Source: JAFGCL01 sp964423835
Lineage (GTDB): Bacteria > Chloroflexota > Dehalococcoidia > UBA2247 > RBG-13-53-26
Direction of reading: 5' to 3'
DNA length: 64,000 bases
NCBI GenBank assembly: GCA_964423835.1
Contig: CAYRGJ010000016.1
Span: 9,189 to 73,188, forward strand
In this document: piece after piece, positions 51,662 through 59,524 of the stretch
Numbering within the stretch: position 1 is the first letter of the stretch
How the letters are laid out: every line of letters starts with the position of its first letter
Position numbers and translations under genes: made by a program
The notes under the pieces: model-generated
What the model was told of the DNA's origin: nothing
What the model saw: only the letters and a program-made list of their open reading frames with translations
Databases searched by the model: none

Positions 51662-51865
51662 TCAGCGGCGAGGGCCTGGATTCGGGTCTCTGGGGCCCTT
51701 CATCCGTCTCTCGAGGACAGCCTGGCCCAGCACGATGCGGCGGTGGCATGTCCGGCACTTGATGGTGGCATCGGTCCCGGGGAGCCCCACCACCTCCCAC
51801 TCACTGCCGCCGCAGGGATGCGGCTTCCTAAGCCGAAGTATATCCCCGATGCGAAAGGTGCGCAA
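51662..51865 (-). CDS. DUF951 zinc-ribbon-like protein
   Basis: 67 residues with the family signature IGDILRLRKPHPCGGSEWEV and CRTCHRRIVL: a Cys near HPCG and a Cys-x2-Cys pair. Small cytoplasmic proteins of this family are widespread in Gram-positive-type bacteria and have no firm function. TTG start at 51865 preceded by AGGGGCTA; it begins 6 nt after the pyrF stop, so it is coupled to pyrF. Ends 47 nt before the EF-Tu-like gene. Confidence 0.82.
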   Translation of the reverse strand: MRTFRIGDILRLRKPHPCGGSEWEVVGLPGTDATIKCRTCHRRIVLGQAVLERRMKGPRDPNPGPRR

Positions 51866-51871
51866 TAGCCC

Positions 51872-52693
51872 CTACCCGGCGGAACGCCTTGACAGGATGG
51901 AGTTGATCTCGCGGCGCAGGCTGTCGGCGGCCTCCCTGGCCGCCCGGTCAAAGTCGGTGCCCGTCGAGGCGTAGAGCACCTGCCTGGAGCTGGCGAAGAG
52001 GGCCCCGCCGCCGGTGCCGGCCGCATACCTGACGGCCAGGTCCAGGTTGCCCCCCTGGGCGCCGATGCCGGGGACCAGCAGCGGCATCCCCGGGCAGACC
52101 TGCCTCACCTCCAGGATCTCCTCCGGATGGGTGGCGCCCACCACCAGGCCGACGTTGTCCGCCTGGTCCCACTCCCTCGCTTTCTCCGCCACCACCCGGT
52201 AGAGCCGCACCGGCCTGCCGCCGCCGGCCGCCGTGCAGGCCAGGTCCTGGAAGTCGGCTGCGCCGGGATTGGAGGTGCGGCAGAGGATGAAGACGCCCCT
52301 GTCCCGGTAGCTGAGGAAGGGCTGCACCGCATCGAAGCCCATGTAGGGATTGACCGTGGCGGCATCGAAGCCGAAGACCTCGAAGAGCGCCCGGGCATAG
52401 GCCCCGGCGGTATGGCCGATGTCGCCCCGCTTCGCGTCCCCGATGACGGGCACCCGGCCGGCAATGTGAGCTACGGTCTTTTCCAGGGCGGCCAGGCCTT
52501 TGGTCCCCTGGGCCTCGTAGAAGGCCAGGTTCGGCTTGTAGGCGCAGACCAGGTCCAGCGTGGCGTCGACGATGGCCCTGTTGAACTCCAGGATGTCCAT
52601 GGCCGGCATCAGGCCGGGATCCGGGTCCAGGCCGATGCAGACCAGGCTCTGGTTCCGGCCGGCCGCCTCGAGGAGCTTGGACTTGAAAGTCAT
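51872..52693 (-). CDS. pyrF: Orotidine-5'-phosphate decarboxylase, subfamily 2
   Basis: 273 residues, the longer type-2 form. Catalytic Lys/Asp cluster DAKRGDIGHTAGAYA, IGLDPDPGLMP near the N-terminus and VPGIGAQGG at the phosphate site. Last step of UMP synthesis. ATG 52693 is chosen over the longer frame because it fits the family start (SKLLEAAGRNQSLVCIGLD); the ribosome site is weak (GAGCAG). Begins a minus-strand group with DUF951 and the EF-Tu-like gene. Confidence 0.93.
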   Translation of the reverse strand: MTFKSKLLEAAGRNQSLVCIGLDPDPGLMPAMDILEFNRAIVDATLDLVCAYKPNLAFYEAQGTKGLAALEKTVAHIAGRVPVIGDAKRGDIGHTAGAYARALFEVFGFDAATVNPYMGFDAVQPFLSYRDRGVFILCRTSNPGAADFQDLACTAAGGGRPVRLYRVVAEKAREWDQADNVGLVVGATHPEEILEVRQVCPGMPLLVPGIGAQGGNLDLAVRYAAGTGGGALFASSRQVLYASTGTDFDRAAREAADSLRREINSILSRRSAG

Positions 52694-52745
52694 CTGCTCA
52701 AACCCCGCGGGCCGGTGTCTCGGGGGCGCCCTCCGGGCCCGGGCC

Positions 52746-53096
52746 CTAGCCCATGGTCCCGCTGAGCGGCCGTCCTCCGATGACATGGAGGTGCACGTGG
52801 GGCACCTCCTGCCCGCCATCGCGCCCGTAGTTTATTACCACCCGATACCCCTTTTCAACAGCGGCCAGCCCCTCGCGCCGTGCCACCTCGTGGGCCACGT
52901 AGATGAGGTGGGCAGCCAGGTACTGGTGCTGGCCCCGCAGGTCGTCGATCGAGGCAACGTGCTCCCGGGGTATGACCAGGGCATGAACCGGCGCCTGGGG
53001 ATTGATGTCGGCAAAGGCGATGGCCCGATCATCCTGGTAGAGGATGGTGGCCGGTATCTTGCCGGCCACGATGTCACAGAAGACGCACTGCTCCAT
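52746..53096 (-). CDS. HIT-family nucleotide hydrolase
   Basis: 116 residues. CVFCDIVAGKIP at the N-terminus (zinc or structural Cys pair), IPREHVASIDD, and the catalytic histidine triad PHVHLHVIGG. HINT-type purine nucleoside phosphoramidase or dinucleotide hydrolase. Located 9 nt after the acyl-CoA dehydrogenase stop, so probably on the same transcript. Confidence 0.93.
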   Translation of the reverse strand: MEQCVFCDIVAGKIPATILYQDDRAIAFADINPQAPVHALVIPREHVASIDDLRGQHQYLAAHLIYVAHEVARREGLAAVEKGYRVVINYGRDGGQEVPHVHLHVIGGRPLSGTMG

Positions 53097-53105
53097 GTCG
53101 AAGCC

Positions 53106-54233
53106 TCAGAGGCCCAGCTGCGAAGCGATCAGCTCTCGCTGGTAGTTGGCGTCGCCAAAGAGGGCTGCCGCGGCCCGGCCGCGGCGATAGTACAGCTGCA
53201 GGTCGTGGTCGATGGTGTAGCCCACGCCGCCGTGCACCTGGTGGCCCAGCCTGGCTACCCGGACCACGGCCTCGCTGACCCAGGCCTTGGCCATGGCCAC
53301 CTCCTTGTCCGCCGGCAGGCCGGCGCTCAGAAGCCATGCCGCCTCGTAGGTGAGCATGCGCATGCCGTCGAGGTCCACCAGCATGTTGGAGCAGTGGTGC
53401 TGTATGGCCTGGAAGGCGCCGATGCGCTTGTCGAACTGCACCCTCTCCTTGGCGTAGGCGGTGCTCATCTCCAGCACCTGCTGGCCCGCGCCCACCATCT
53501 CGGCGCACTTGGCCACGGCCGCCAGCTGCAGGGTCCGACGGATGACGGGCCAGCCCTGATGGAGCGGCCCCAGGAGGTTCGCTTTGGGCACCCGGACGTT
53601 GTCGAAGACCACTTCGCACTGCTTGTCGCTGGCGATGGTCTTGAGCATGGCCTGCTCCAGGCCGCGGCAGGGGACGTCCAGCACGAACAGGCTTATGCCG
53701 TCGTCGCCGGCGCCCTCCCTGGTGCGGGCCGCCACCACCAGGTGGCTGGCCACGTGAGCGTCGGGGACATAGAGCTTGGTGCCGCTGATCACGTAGTCAT
53801 CGCCCTGGGCCCGGGCGGTGGTGCGGATCGAGGCCGGGTCATAGCGGCCGTCGGGCTCGGTGAGCGCCAGGGTGAAGACCTCGCCCCCGGCCACGGCGGG
53901 CAGGTATCGCTCTTTCTGGGCCTCGCTCCCCGCCTCCAGGATGGTCAGGCCGCCCAGCACCACGCTGGCCATGAAGGGGCCGGGCAGGCAGGCCCGCCCC
54001 ATCTCCTCCATCAGCACGGCGAGGTCCAGGAAGCTCCCGCCCCATCCGCCGCACTGCTCGGGGAACGGCAGGCCCATCCATCCCAGGTCGGCCATCTTGT
54101 GCCACATCTGGGGAGAGTAGCCCTTCTCGTCCAGCTCCATCTCCCGCACGTAGGCCTTGGTGCACTCGTTGGCCAGGAAGTCCCGCGCGGTCTTGCGCAG
54201 CATCTTCTGGTCTTCGGAAAGCTCGAAATCCAA
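53106..54233 (-). CDS. Acyl-CoA dehydrogenase family protein
   Basis: 375 residues with the three ACAD domains: N-terminal helical (FELSEDQKMLRKTARDFLANE), middle beta (TLALTEPDGRYDPASI; KLYVPDAHVASHLVV) and C-terminal helical (VQFDKRIGAFQAIQHHCSNM; HQVHGGVGYTIDHDLQLYYRR). FAD enzyme that introduces a 2,3 double bond in acyl-CoA and reduces ETF. The usual catalytic Glu of the C-terminal domain is not obvious; IDHDL occupies the region seen in FadE-type heteromeric enzymes. Start is TTG 54233 after AGGGGGCAAC. First gene of a two-gene unit with HIT. Confidence 0.9.
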   Translation of the reverse strand: MDFELSEDQKMLRKTARDFLANECTKAYVREMELDEKGYSPQMWHKMADLGWMGLPFPEQCGGWGGSFLDLAVLMEEMGRACLPGPFMASVVLGGLTILEAGSEAQKERYLPAVAGGEVFTLALTEPDGRYDPASIRTTARAQGDDYVISGTKLYVPDAHVASHLVVAARTREGAGDDGISLFVLDVPCRGLEQAMLKTIASDKQCEVVFDNVRVPKANLLGPLHQGWPVIRRTLQLAAVAKCAEMVGAGQQVLEMSTAYAKERVQFDKRIGAFQAIQHHCSNMLVDLDGMRMLTYEAAWLLSAGLPADKEVAMAKAWVSEAVVRVARLGHQVHGGVGYTIDHDLQLYYRRGRAAAALFGDANYQRELIASQLGL

Positions 54234-54322
54234 GTTGCCCCCTATGTCTCTACAAACACTCTGTAGCCAAGCCGGTCTCTACGAAAACGCGCACTTGGCC
54301 CGCGCTGGGGCGGACCACCAAA

Positions 54323-54352
54323 AGGATATCAGAAGAGCGGGACCCATATCAA
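54323..54352 (-). promoter_or_regulatory. Candidate promoter of the minus-strand acyl-CoA dehydrogenase
   Basis: On the minus strand TTGATA (54352-54347), 18 bp, TATCCT (54328-54323) with TG one base before the -10. Predicted start near 54316, leader about 80 nt. Confidence 0.45.
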
Positions 54353-54360
54353 ACATCGCC

Positions 54361-54440
54361 CGGCAGCACCGGTGCCGCAGCACCGGGGAATCGGCAGCAC
54401 CGGTGCCGCGGCACCAGGGAATCGGCAGCACCGGTGCCGC
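54361..54440. repeat. 31-bp tandem repeat with GCACCGGTGC palindromes
   Basis: Two nearly complete 31-bp copies (54361-54391, 54392-54422; 29 or so of 31 positions alike) and an 18-bp partial third (54423-54440). Each contains the perfect palindrome GCACCGGTGC. The array lies between the two divergent promoters of the acyl-CoA dehydrogenase and hisS. Confidence 0.85.
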
Positions 54441-54444
54441 TTCC

Positions 54445-54472
54445 TTGACTTGCCCTGCCGCCGGAATATATT
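54445..54472 (+). promoter_or_regulatory. Promoter of hisS
   Basis: TTGACT (54445-54450), 16-bp spacer, TATATT (54467-54472), directly after the palindromic repeat array. Transcription should start near 54479, leaving a short leader with AGGAGG before the TTG start; there is no space for a T-box. Confidence 0.75.
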
Positions 54473-54496
54473 CTGGCTACAGCTAGGAGGACGATC

Positions 54497-55768
54497 TTGT
54501 TCAAGGCGCCCAGGGGGACGAAGGACATCCTGCCCGCGGAGCAGGGCTACTGGAAGTGGATAACCGATCAGGCGGCCGGTATGGCCCCGCTCTACGGCTA
54601 TCAGCGGATAGACACCCCGGTCTTCGAGGACGCGGGGCTGTTCCTGCACAGCGTGGGAGACGAGACGGACATCGTGGAGAAGCAGATGTACAGCTTCGAC
54701 GACCGCGGCGGCGACCGGATAACCCTGCGCCCGGAGGGGACGGCCCCGGTGTGCCGGGCGTACATCGAGCATGGCCTGCACAATCTGCCCCAGCCGGTGA
54801 GGCTTTTCTACTTCGGGCCCATCTTCCGCTACGAGCGGCCGCAGGCTGGCCGGTTCCGCCAGCACCAGCAATTCGGCTGCGAGGCCATCGGCGCGGCCGA
54901 TGCCACGCTGGACGCCGAGATCATCGACATCGCCTGGAGCCTGTACGCGTCCCTGGGACTGGGCGGGTTGACCCTGCAGCTGAACAGCATCGGCTGCCGC
55001 GTCTGCCGCCGGGCCTATCTGAGGCTGCTGACGGACTACTACGCCGGCCGGCAGGGCCAGCTGTGCCGGGACTGCCAGGGCCGGCTGTCCCGCAACCCCC
55101 TGCGCCTGCTGGACTGCAAGAACCCGGGGTGCGGCCAGGTCGCGGAGGGGGCCCCCCGGATCACGGAGCACATCTGCCCTGACTGCCAGGCCCATTTCGC
55201 ACTGGTCAAGGATGGCCTGGCGCTGCTTCGCATCCCGTTCGAGGTCAATCCCCGCCTGGTCCGGGGCCTGGATTACTACACGCGCACCGTGTTCGAGATA
55301 CAGCCGGCTGACGTCGGCGGCCAGAGCACCATCGGCGGTGGCGGGCGGTATGACGACCTCATCGAGATCCTCGACGGCAGGCCGGCCCCGGCGGTGGGGT
55401 TCGCCACGGGCCTGGAGAGGATCATACTCAACCTGCAGAAGCAGGGCCTGGAGCCTCCGCCGGCGGCGGGGGCCAGGGTCTTCGTGGCGCACCTGGGGCC
55501 CGAGGCCAGGGAGGAGGCGCTGAGGTTCAGCGCCCGACTGCGCCGCGCCGGCATCGCCGCCACCCTGGCCGTGGACGGCCGCAGCTTGAAGGCGCAGCTG
55601 AAGCAGGCCAACGCGCTGGGCCACTCCCACACCCTGGTCATCGGGGAAGAGGAGCTGCGGACGGGCTCCGTGCTCCTGCGGGACATGGCCCGGGGGGAGC
55701 AGTTGCTGTGCCGGCCGGAGGAGGCCATGGCCCGGCTCAAGAGCGCCGGCGGGGACGCGCCAGCCTAG
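54497..55768 (+). CDS. hisS: Histidyl-tRNA synthetase
   Basis: 423 residues, class II synthetase. Motif 1 region (ERAPRG-type start FKAPRGTKDILP), motif 2 TLRPEGTAPVCRAYIEHG and FGPIFRYERPQAGRFRQHQQFG, histidine-binding LVRGLDYYTRTVFE, motif 3 AVGFATGLERI and a C-terminal anticodon-binding domain. A zinc-like Cys cluster (CRVC, CRDC, LDCKNPGC, CPDC) is present in the insertion, as in many bacterial HisS. TTG start at 54497, 6 nt after AGGAGG. Only aminoacyl-tRNA gene in the window with valS. Confidence 0.96.
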   Translation: MFKAPRGTKDILPAEQGYWKWITDQAAGMAPLYGYQRIDTPVFEDAGLFLHSVGDETDIVEKQMYSFDDRGGDRITLRPEGTAPVCRAYIEHGLHNLPQPVRLFYFGPIFRYERPQAGRFRQHQQFGCEAIGAADATLDAEIIDIAWSLYASLGLGGLTLQLNSIGCRVCRRAYLRLLTDYYAGRQGQLCRDCQGRLSRNPLRLLDCKNPGCGQVAEGAPRITEHICPDCQAHFALVKDGLALLRIPFEVNPRLVRGLDYYTRTVFEIQPADVGGQSTIGGGGRYDDLIEILDGRPAPAVGFATGLERIILNLQKQGLEPPPAAGARVFVAHLGPEAREEALRFSARLRRAGIAATLAVDGRSLKAQLKQANALGHSHTLVIGEEELRTGSVLLRDMARGEQLLCRPEEAMARLKSAGGDAPA

Positions 55769-55865
55769 CCAAACCTCTGCGCTTCCGGGCCCGGGGGCCG
55801 GCCGCCATCCGCCGGACCGGGACAGGGCACTCCATCCAGTTTGTCTTCCCCTGACTATCCGTGAT

Positions 55866-55894
55866 TTGAAATCTCTCTCGTTTTGTGACATAAT
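55866..55894 (+). promoter_or_regulatory. Promoter of the acyl-CoA dehydrogenase-etfBA operon
   Basis: TTGAAA (55866-55871), 17-bp spacer, CATAAT (55889-55894); each box matches 5 of 6 consensus positions. Predicted start near 55901, 240 nt before the first start codon at 56141. Confidence 0.7.
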
Positions 55895-55906
55895 TCTGCC
55901 AGATGT

Positions 55907-56077
55907 CAGGATGCGTTCTACAAGGCGTATCCTGTCGGCGCAGAAGCGGGTTGATAGATCGCCCATTCGGTCACGTCTGACATCTGACCAGGTTGGGGGG
56001 AGCGCGGGTCAGATGGCGGGCTACCAACCGTGACCGGTCTGCGCTGGTCCGGAGCCTTCTTGCGAGGGACCCTCGCA
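55907..56077 (+). promoter_or_regulatory. Long structured 5' leader, candidate cis-regulatory RNA
   Basis: The 372-base spacer between hisS and the acyl-CoA dehydrogenase holds no ORF but can fold extensively as RNA. Hairpin I: 55907-55915 with 55926-55934 (9 pairs, one G-U). A two-tier element: outer stem 55968-55975 with 56029-56036 (8 pairs), inner stem 55981-55989 with 56007-56015 (9 pairs); the inner loop has GGTTGG (55991-55996), complementary to CCAACC (56024-56029), so a pseudoknot is possible. Hairpin IV: 56061-56067 with 56071-56077. No known riboswitch consensus was recognised. Confidence 0.5.
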
Positions 56078-56140
56078 TCACCGCCCTGGAGTTGAGCCCT
56101 GCCGTGGGCTGCGCATGCCGATGGACAGAGGAGAACTGAG

Positions 56141-57274
56141 ATGGATTTCGGGTTGAGCCGGCAACAGGAGATGCTGAAGCAGGCCGCCAGGCAGTTTGCC
56201 GAGGCCAGAGTGGGCCCGAGAGCGCGGGAGACGGACGAGAAGGGGGAGTTCCCCTTTGAGCTGGTGCGCCAGATGGGCCAGATGGGACTCATCGGGCTGG
56301 TCAACTCCAGGCAGTATGGCGGCTCCGGGATGGGGCACCTGGCCCGGATTGTCGTCATCGAGGAAATGGCTCGCGTTTATCCCAGCCTCGGTTTCTTCCT
56401 GCAGGCCGGCAACCTTCTGATGTACGCCCTGGAAAATTTCGGCAACGAGGAGCAGAAGGCCCGGTGCCTGCCGGGCCTGTGCCAGGGGACCAGGGTGAGC
56501 GCCTTCGCCGTCACCGAGCAGAGCGGCGGGTCCGATCCTTCCTCCATGATGACCACGGCCAGCCGCAATGAGGCGGGCTACACGGTGAACGGGCGCAAGA
56601 CCTACATTACCAACGCCGACGTGGCCGATCTGCTGGGCTTCGTGGCCCGCAGCGAAGGGGGCTTCAGCGCCTTCTTCGTGGACAAGGGGACGCCGGGGTT
56701 CGAGGTGACCCGGAGGGAGCCGCGGGCCGGGTTCCGCTGCATTCCGGTCAATGAGCTCTCTTTCACCGATTGCCACGTTCCCCAGGCCAATCTCATCGGG
56801 CAGCAGGGGCGCGGCATGGCGGCCGCTCTGCCCACCATATCGGCCATAGGCCGGACCGGGGCCGCGGGAGTGGCCCTGGGGGCCACCCAGGGGGCCTACG
56901 AAGGGGCCCTCAAGTTCTGCCGGGAGAGGACGCTCTACGGGAAGCCCATCGCGGACCTGCAGTCGCTGCAGTTCCTGCTGGTGGATATGAACACCGAGAT
57001 CGATGCCGCCCGGTGGGTTGCCTACCGGCCCGCGGTGCTCCTGGACCAGGGCCAGGCGGTGAAGGACCTGGGGGCGGATATCGCCCGGGCCAAGCTGCTG
57101 ACCGTCGATGTGGCGCTGCGGCACTGCCTCAAGGCGCAGCAGGCCATGGGGGCCTATGGCCAGTCGCCGGAGTACCGGGTGGAGATGTACCTGCGAGACG
57201 TGCTGGAGCTGCTGACCGCCGGCGGCACGCAGGAGATCATGAAGGTGGTGATCGGCCGGGCCATCACCGGCTGA
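56141..57274 (+). CDS. Acyl-CoA dehydrogenase (unusual active site)
   Basis: 377 residues, full ACAD fold: SRQQEMLKQAARQFAEARV, FAVTEQSGGSDPSSM (FAD/substrate loop), VNGRKTYITNADVADLLGFV, TLYGKPIADLQSLQF, and C-terminal SPEYRVEMYLRDVLELLTAGGTQEI. The common base Glu (in EGT) is Gly here (AGGT), and the alternative Glu of isovaleryl/long-chain enzymes on helix G is also replaced (AIGRTG). Substrate is therefore uncertain. ATG after AGAGGAGA. It shares an operon with etfB and etfA, the direct electron acceptor. Confidence 0.9.
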   Translation: MDFGLSRQQEMLKQAARQFAEARVGPRARETDEKGEFPFELVRQMGQMGLIGLVNSRQYGGSGMGHLARIVVIEEMARVYPSLGFFLQAGNLLMYALENFGNEEQKARCLPGLCQGTRVSAFAVTEQSGGSDPSSMMTTASRNEAGYTVNGRKTYITNADVADLLGFVARSEGGFSAFFVDKGTPGFEVTRREPRAGFRCIPVNELSFTDCHVPQANLIGQQGRGMAAALPTISAIGRTGAAGVALGATQGAYEGALKFCRERTLYGKPIADLQSLQFLLVDMNTEIDAARWVAYRPAVLLDQGQAVKDLGADIARAKLLTVDVALRHCLKAQQAMGAYGQSPEYRVEMYLRDVLELLTAGGTQEIMKVVIGRAITG

Positions 57275-57300
57275 CAGGGCAGGCGAAGAGGAGAGGGGCC

Positions 57301-58095
57301 ATGGATACGGTAGTGTGCATCAAGCAAGTGCCTAATCCGGACCACTTCAGCCGCATAACGCTGGACCCGGTGACAAACGCCATCCGCCGCGATGGCGTGC
57401 CCCTGGTGATGAACCCGGTTGACCGGAATGCGATCGAGGCGGCTCTCCAGCTGCGTGACCGGTTCCCGGGCAAGGTGACGGTGCTGACCATGGGTCCGCC
57501 CCAGGCGCGGGAGGCCCTCGAGGAGGCGCTGGCCATGGGCGCCGATGAGGGCATCCTCCTCTGCGATCGGGCCTTCGCCGGGGCCGACGCCTATGCCACG
57601 GCGCTGACCATAGCCGAAGCCATCGGGAAGCTCTGCCCCTTCAGCCTGGTGCTGTGTGGCTGCGAGACGGCTGATTCGGGGACGAGGATGGTGGGGCCAA
57701 TGCTGGCGGAGTTCCTCGACATCCCCTATGCCACCAACGTGCGCCGCCTGGAGGTCAGCGGAGAGGGGCTCTGCCAGGCGGAGGCCGATCTTGACGGAGG
57801 CTGGATGACAGTGGAGCTCAGCCTGCCGGCGCTGGTCACCGTCAGCCGGGCCATCAACGAGCCCCGGATTCCGGATGTGCTGGGCATAATAGGAGTGGCC
57901 GGCAAGCCGCTGGCCACCTTCGGGGCGGATGACATCGGCCTGGCGGCCGACCGGACCGGGCTGGCCGGCTCGCCCACGCGCGTGGCCGGCGTCCGGGAGT
58001 TCAAGAAGGACCGCCATTCCGAGGTGCTGCAGGGCCATCCGCAGCACGTTTCCAGCGACGCCGTGGCCAGGCTGCGGCAATTGGGTGGACTGTAA
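57301..58095 (+). CDS. etfB: Electron transfer flavoprotein beta subunit
   Basis: 264 residues. VCIKQVPNPDHF at the N-terminus, NPVDRNAIEAALQL, LTMGPPQAREALEEALAMGADEG and CGCETADSGTRMVGPMLAE (AMP/FAD contact) define EtfB. Accepts electrons from acyl-CoA dehydrogenase with EtfA. Starts at ATG 57301 after GAGGAGAGGGG; a longer frame upstream is a shadow of the dehydrogenase. 26 nt after the dehydrogenase stop and 11 nt before etfA. Confidence 0.95.
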   Translation: MDTVVCIKQVPNPDHFSRITLDPVTNAIRRDGVPLVMNPVDRNAIEAALQLRDRFPGKVTVLTMGPPQAREALEEALAMGADEGILLCDRAFAGADAYATALTIAEAIGKLCPFSLVLCGCETADSGTRMVGPMLAEFLDIPYATNVRRLEVSGEGLCQAEADLDGGWMTVELSLPALVTVSRAINEPRIPDVLGIIGVAGKPLATFGADDIGLAADRTGLAGSPTRVAGVREFKKDRHSEVLQGHPQHVSSDAVARLRQLGGL

Positions 58096-58106
58096 GGAGG
58101 TTCAGC

Positions 58107-59114
58107 ATGGGCGATAGCAGAGACACCTGGGTCTACGCGGAGCACAGGAGGGGACAGCTGGCCCGGGTCAGCCTGGAGCTGCTGAGCCAGGGGGCGGAGA
58201 TCTCGCATGAGATCGGAGGGGAGCTGGCGGCGGTGCTGGTGGGCAGCGAGGTAGGGCCGCTGGCCTCCGAGCTCGTCGCTCGCGGCGCGGATACAGTCTA
58301 TGTCATTGAAGATCCCAGGCTTCGGGACTATCACAACCGGGCCTACGCGGCGGCCATTGCCGATCTGGCGGCGGAGCATCGTCCGGAGGTCCTGCTGCTG
58401 GGGGCGACGGCCATCGGCGAGGACCTGGCTCCGGGCATCGCGGCCAGGCTGGGCACCGGGCTCACCGCTCACTGCATTGACCTCAGGGTGGAGAGGCGCG
58501 ATGGAGTGGCCACGCTGCTCCAGACGGTGCCGGGCTGGGGGGGCGGCAAGAGGGTGGATATCGTGTGTCCCGAGCGGCGGCCGCAGATGGCCACGGTCAA
58601 GCCGGGTGTCTTCGTGGTTCCGCCGGAGAAAGCGGACGCCCGAGGCCAGGTGGTGAGGATCACCCCCCGGCTCTCCGGCCGGCTTTTCAGGGCCAGGACC
58701 CTGGAAATCAGGGATGAGGCGGAAAGCGAGCAGCCCATCGAACAGGCGGACGTGGTGGTGGCGGCCGGTTGGGGGGTCAACTCGCTGGGCGGCATGGACC
58801 TGGTGCACGAGCTCGCCGCGGTGCTCGAGGGCGCCGTGGCCGGCACCCGGCCGCTCCTGGACAAGGGCTGGATCACCCCGGACTGCATGATCGGGCAGAG
58901 CGGCAAGGTCATCGGGCCCAACCTCTTCATCAGCCTGGGAGCGTCCGGAGCCATGCATTTCTCAACAGGGTTCGAGAGAGCCAGGTTCGTCCTGGCGGTA
59001 GACCAGAACCCGCAGGCCCCCATATTCCAGGCAGCTGACGTGGGGATCGTGGGAGATCTCCGCGAGGTGCTTCCTCCGCTGATAAGCGAGCTGCGCAAGC
59101 TCAGAGCGAACTGA
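58107..59114 (+). CDS. etfA: Electron transfer flavoprotein alpha subunit
   Basis: 335 residues. N-terminal adenine-nucleotide-alpha-hydrolase-like fold and the C-terminal FAD domain with VAAGWGVNS, GTRPLLDKGWI, GQSGKVIGPNLFISLGASGA and the final IFQAADVGIVGDLREVLPPL. Carries the FAD that shuttles electrons to a membrane quinone oxidoreductase. Not fused to a ferredoxin, and no extra domain of bifurcating EtfA is seen. Probably meets the HdrED-like membrane protein of the redox locus; this link is inference. Confidence 0.94.
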   Translation: MGDSRDTWVYAEHRRGQLARVSLELLSQGAEISHEIGGELAAVLVGSEVGPLASELVARGADTVYVIEDPRLRDYHNRAYAAAIADLAAEHRPEVLLLGATAIGEDLAPGIAARLGTGLTAHCIDLRVERRDGVATLLQTVPGWGGGKRVDIVCPERRPQMATVKPGVFVVPPEKADARGQVVRITPRLSGRLFRARTLEIRDEAESEQPIEQADVVVAAGWGVNSLGGMDLVHELAAVLEGAVAGTRPLLDKGWITPDCMIGQSGKVIGPNLFISLGASGAMHFSTGFERARFVLAVDQNPQAPIFQAADVGIVGDLREVLPPLISELRKLRAN

Positions 59115-59187
59115 GCGGATTGAACCGGTCAGCGGCGCGCCCGGCTGTTCGAGATGATCCGGGGGCGGCCCTTTGGGGGGGTATGCG

Positions 59188-59511
59188 CTAGGCCCCGAAC
59201 AGCGACTGGAAATCGCCGTCGAAGTCCCGGAGGAATGAGTGCATGTCCATGAGGTCATCGGCGGAGAGCGGCGTGGCCGAGGCCAGCCGCTTCTGCTCGT
59301 CGGGAGTCAGCTCGGTGAGCACCTCGCTGACCTTGCCCTCCTTGACCACGGCAGCCACCAGGCCCTGGCTCTTGCAGGAAGGGCAGAAGACGGACAGGAA
59401 CCACAGGTCGTCCTTGCGGCCCAGTATGTTGACGTTGCCTGATTGATAGTGCTTGCCGCACATGCCACATTTCATGGTGGCCAGCAGCTTCTTCAAGAAC
59501 CTCTCATCCAT
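59188..59511 (-). CDS. Zinc-ribbon protein of unknown function
   Basis: 107 residues. Two Cys pairs, KCGMCGKHY and FCPSCKSQG, separated by about 25 residues form a zinc ribbon; the C-terminal half is acidic and helical (LTPDEQKRLASATPLSADDLMDMHSFLRDFDGDFQSLF). Lies 13 nt downstream of the bifunctional nuclease and converges with etfA. No family name is recognised; a nucleic-acid or protein-binding adaptor is possible. Confidence 0.75.
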   Translation of the reverse strand: MDERFLKKLLATMKCGMCGKHYQSGNVNILGRKDDLWFLSVFCPSCKSQGLVAAVVKEGKVSEVLTELTPDEQKRLASATPLSADDLMDMHSFLRDFDGDFQSLFGA

Positions 59512-59524
59512 AGGACACCCCGGG

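Noticed and set aside
54473..54496. T-box or other riboswitch before hisS
   Set aside because: Predicted leader is under 20 nt, too short for any T-box; the GC-rich hairpins upstream precede the promoter.
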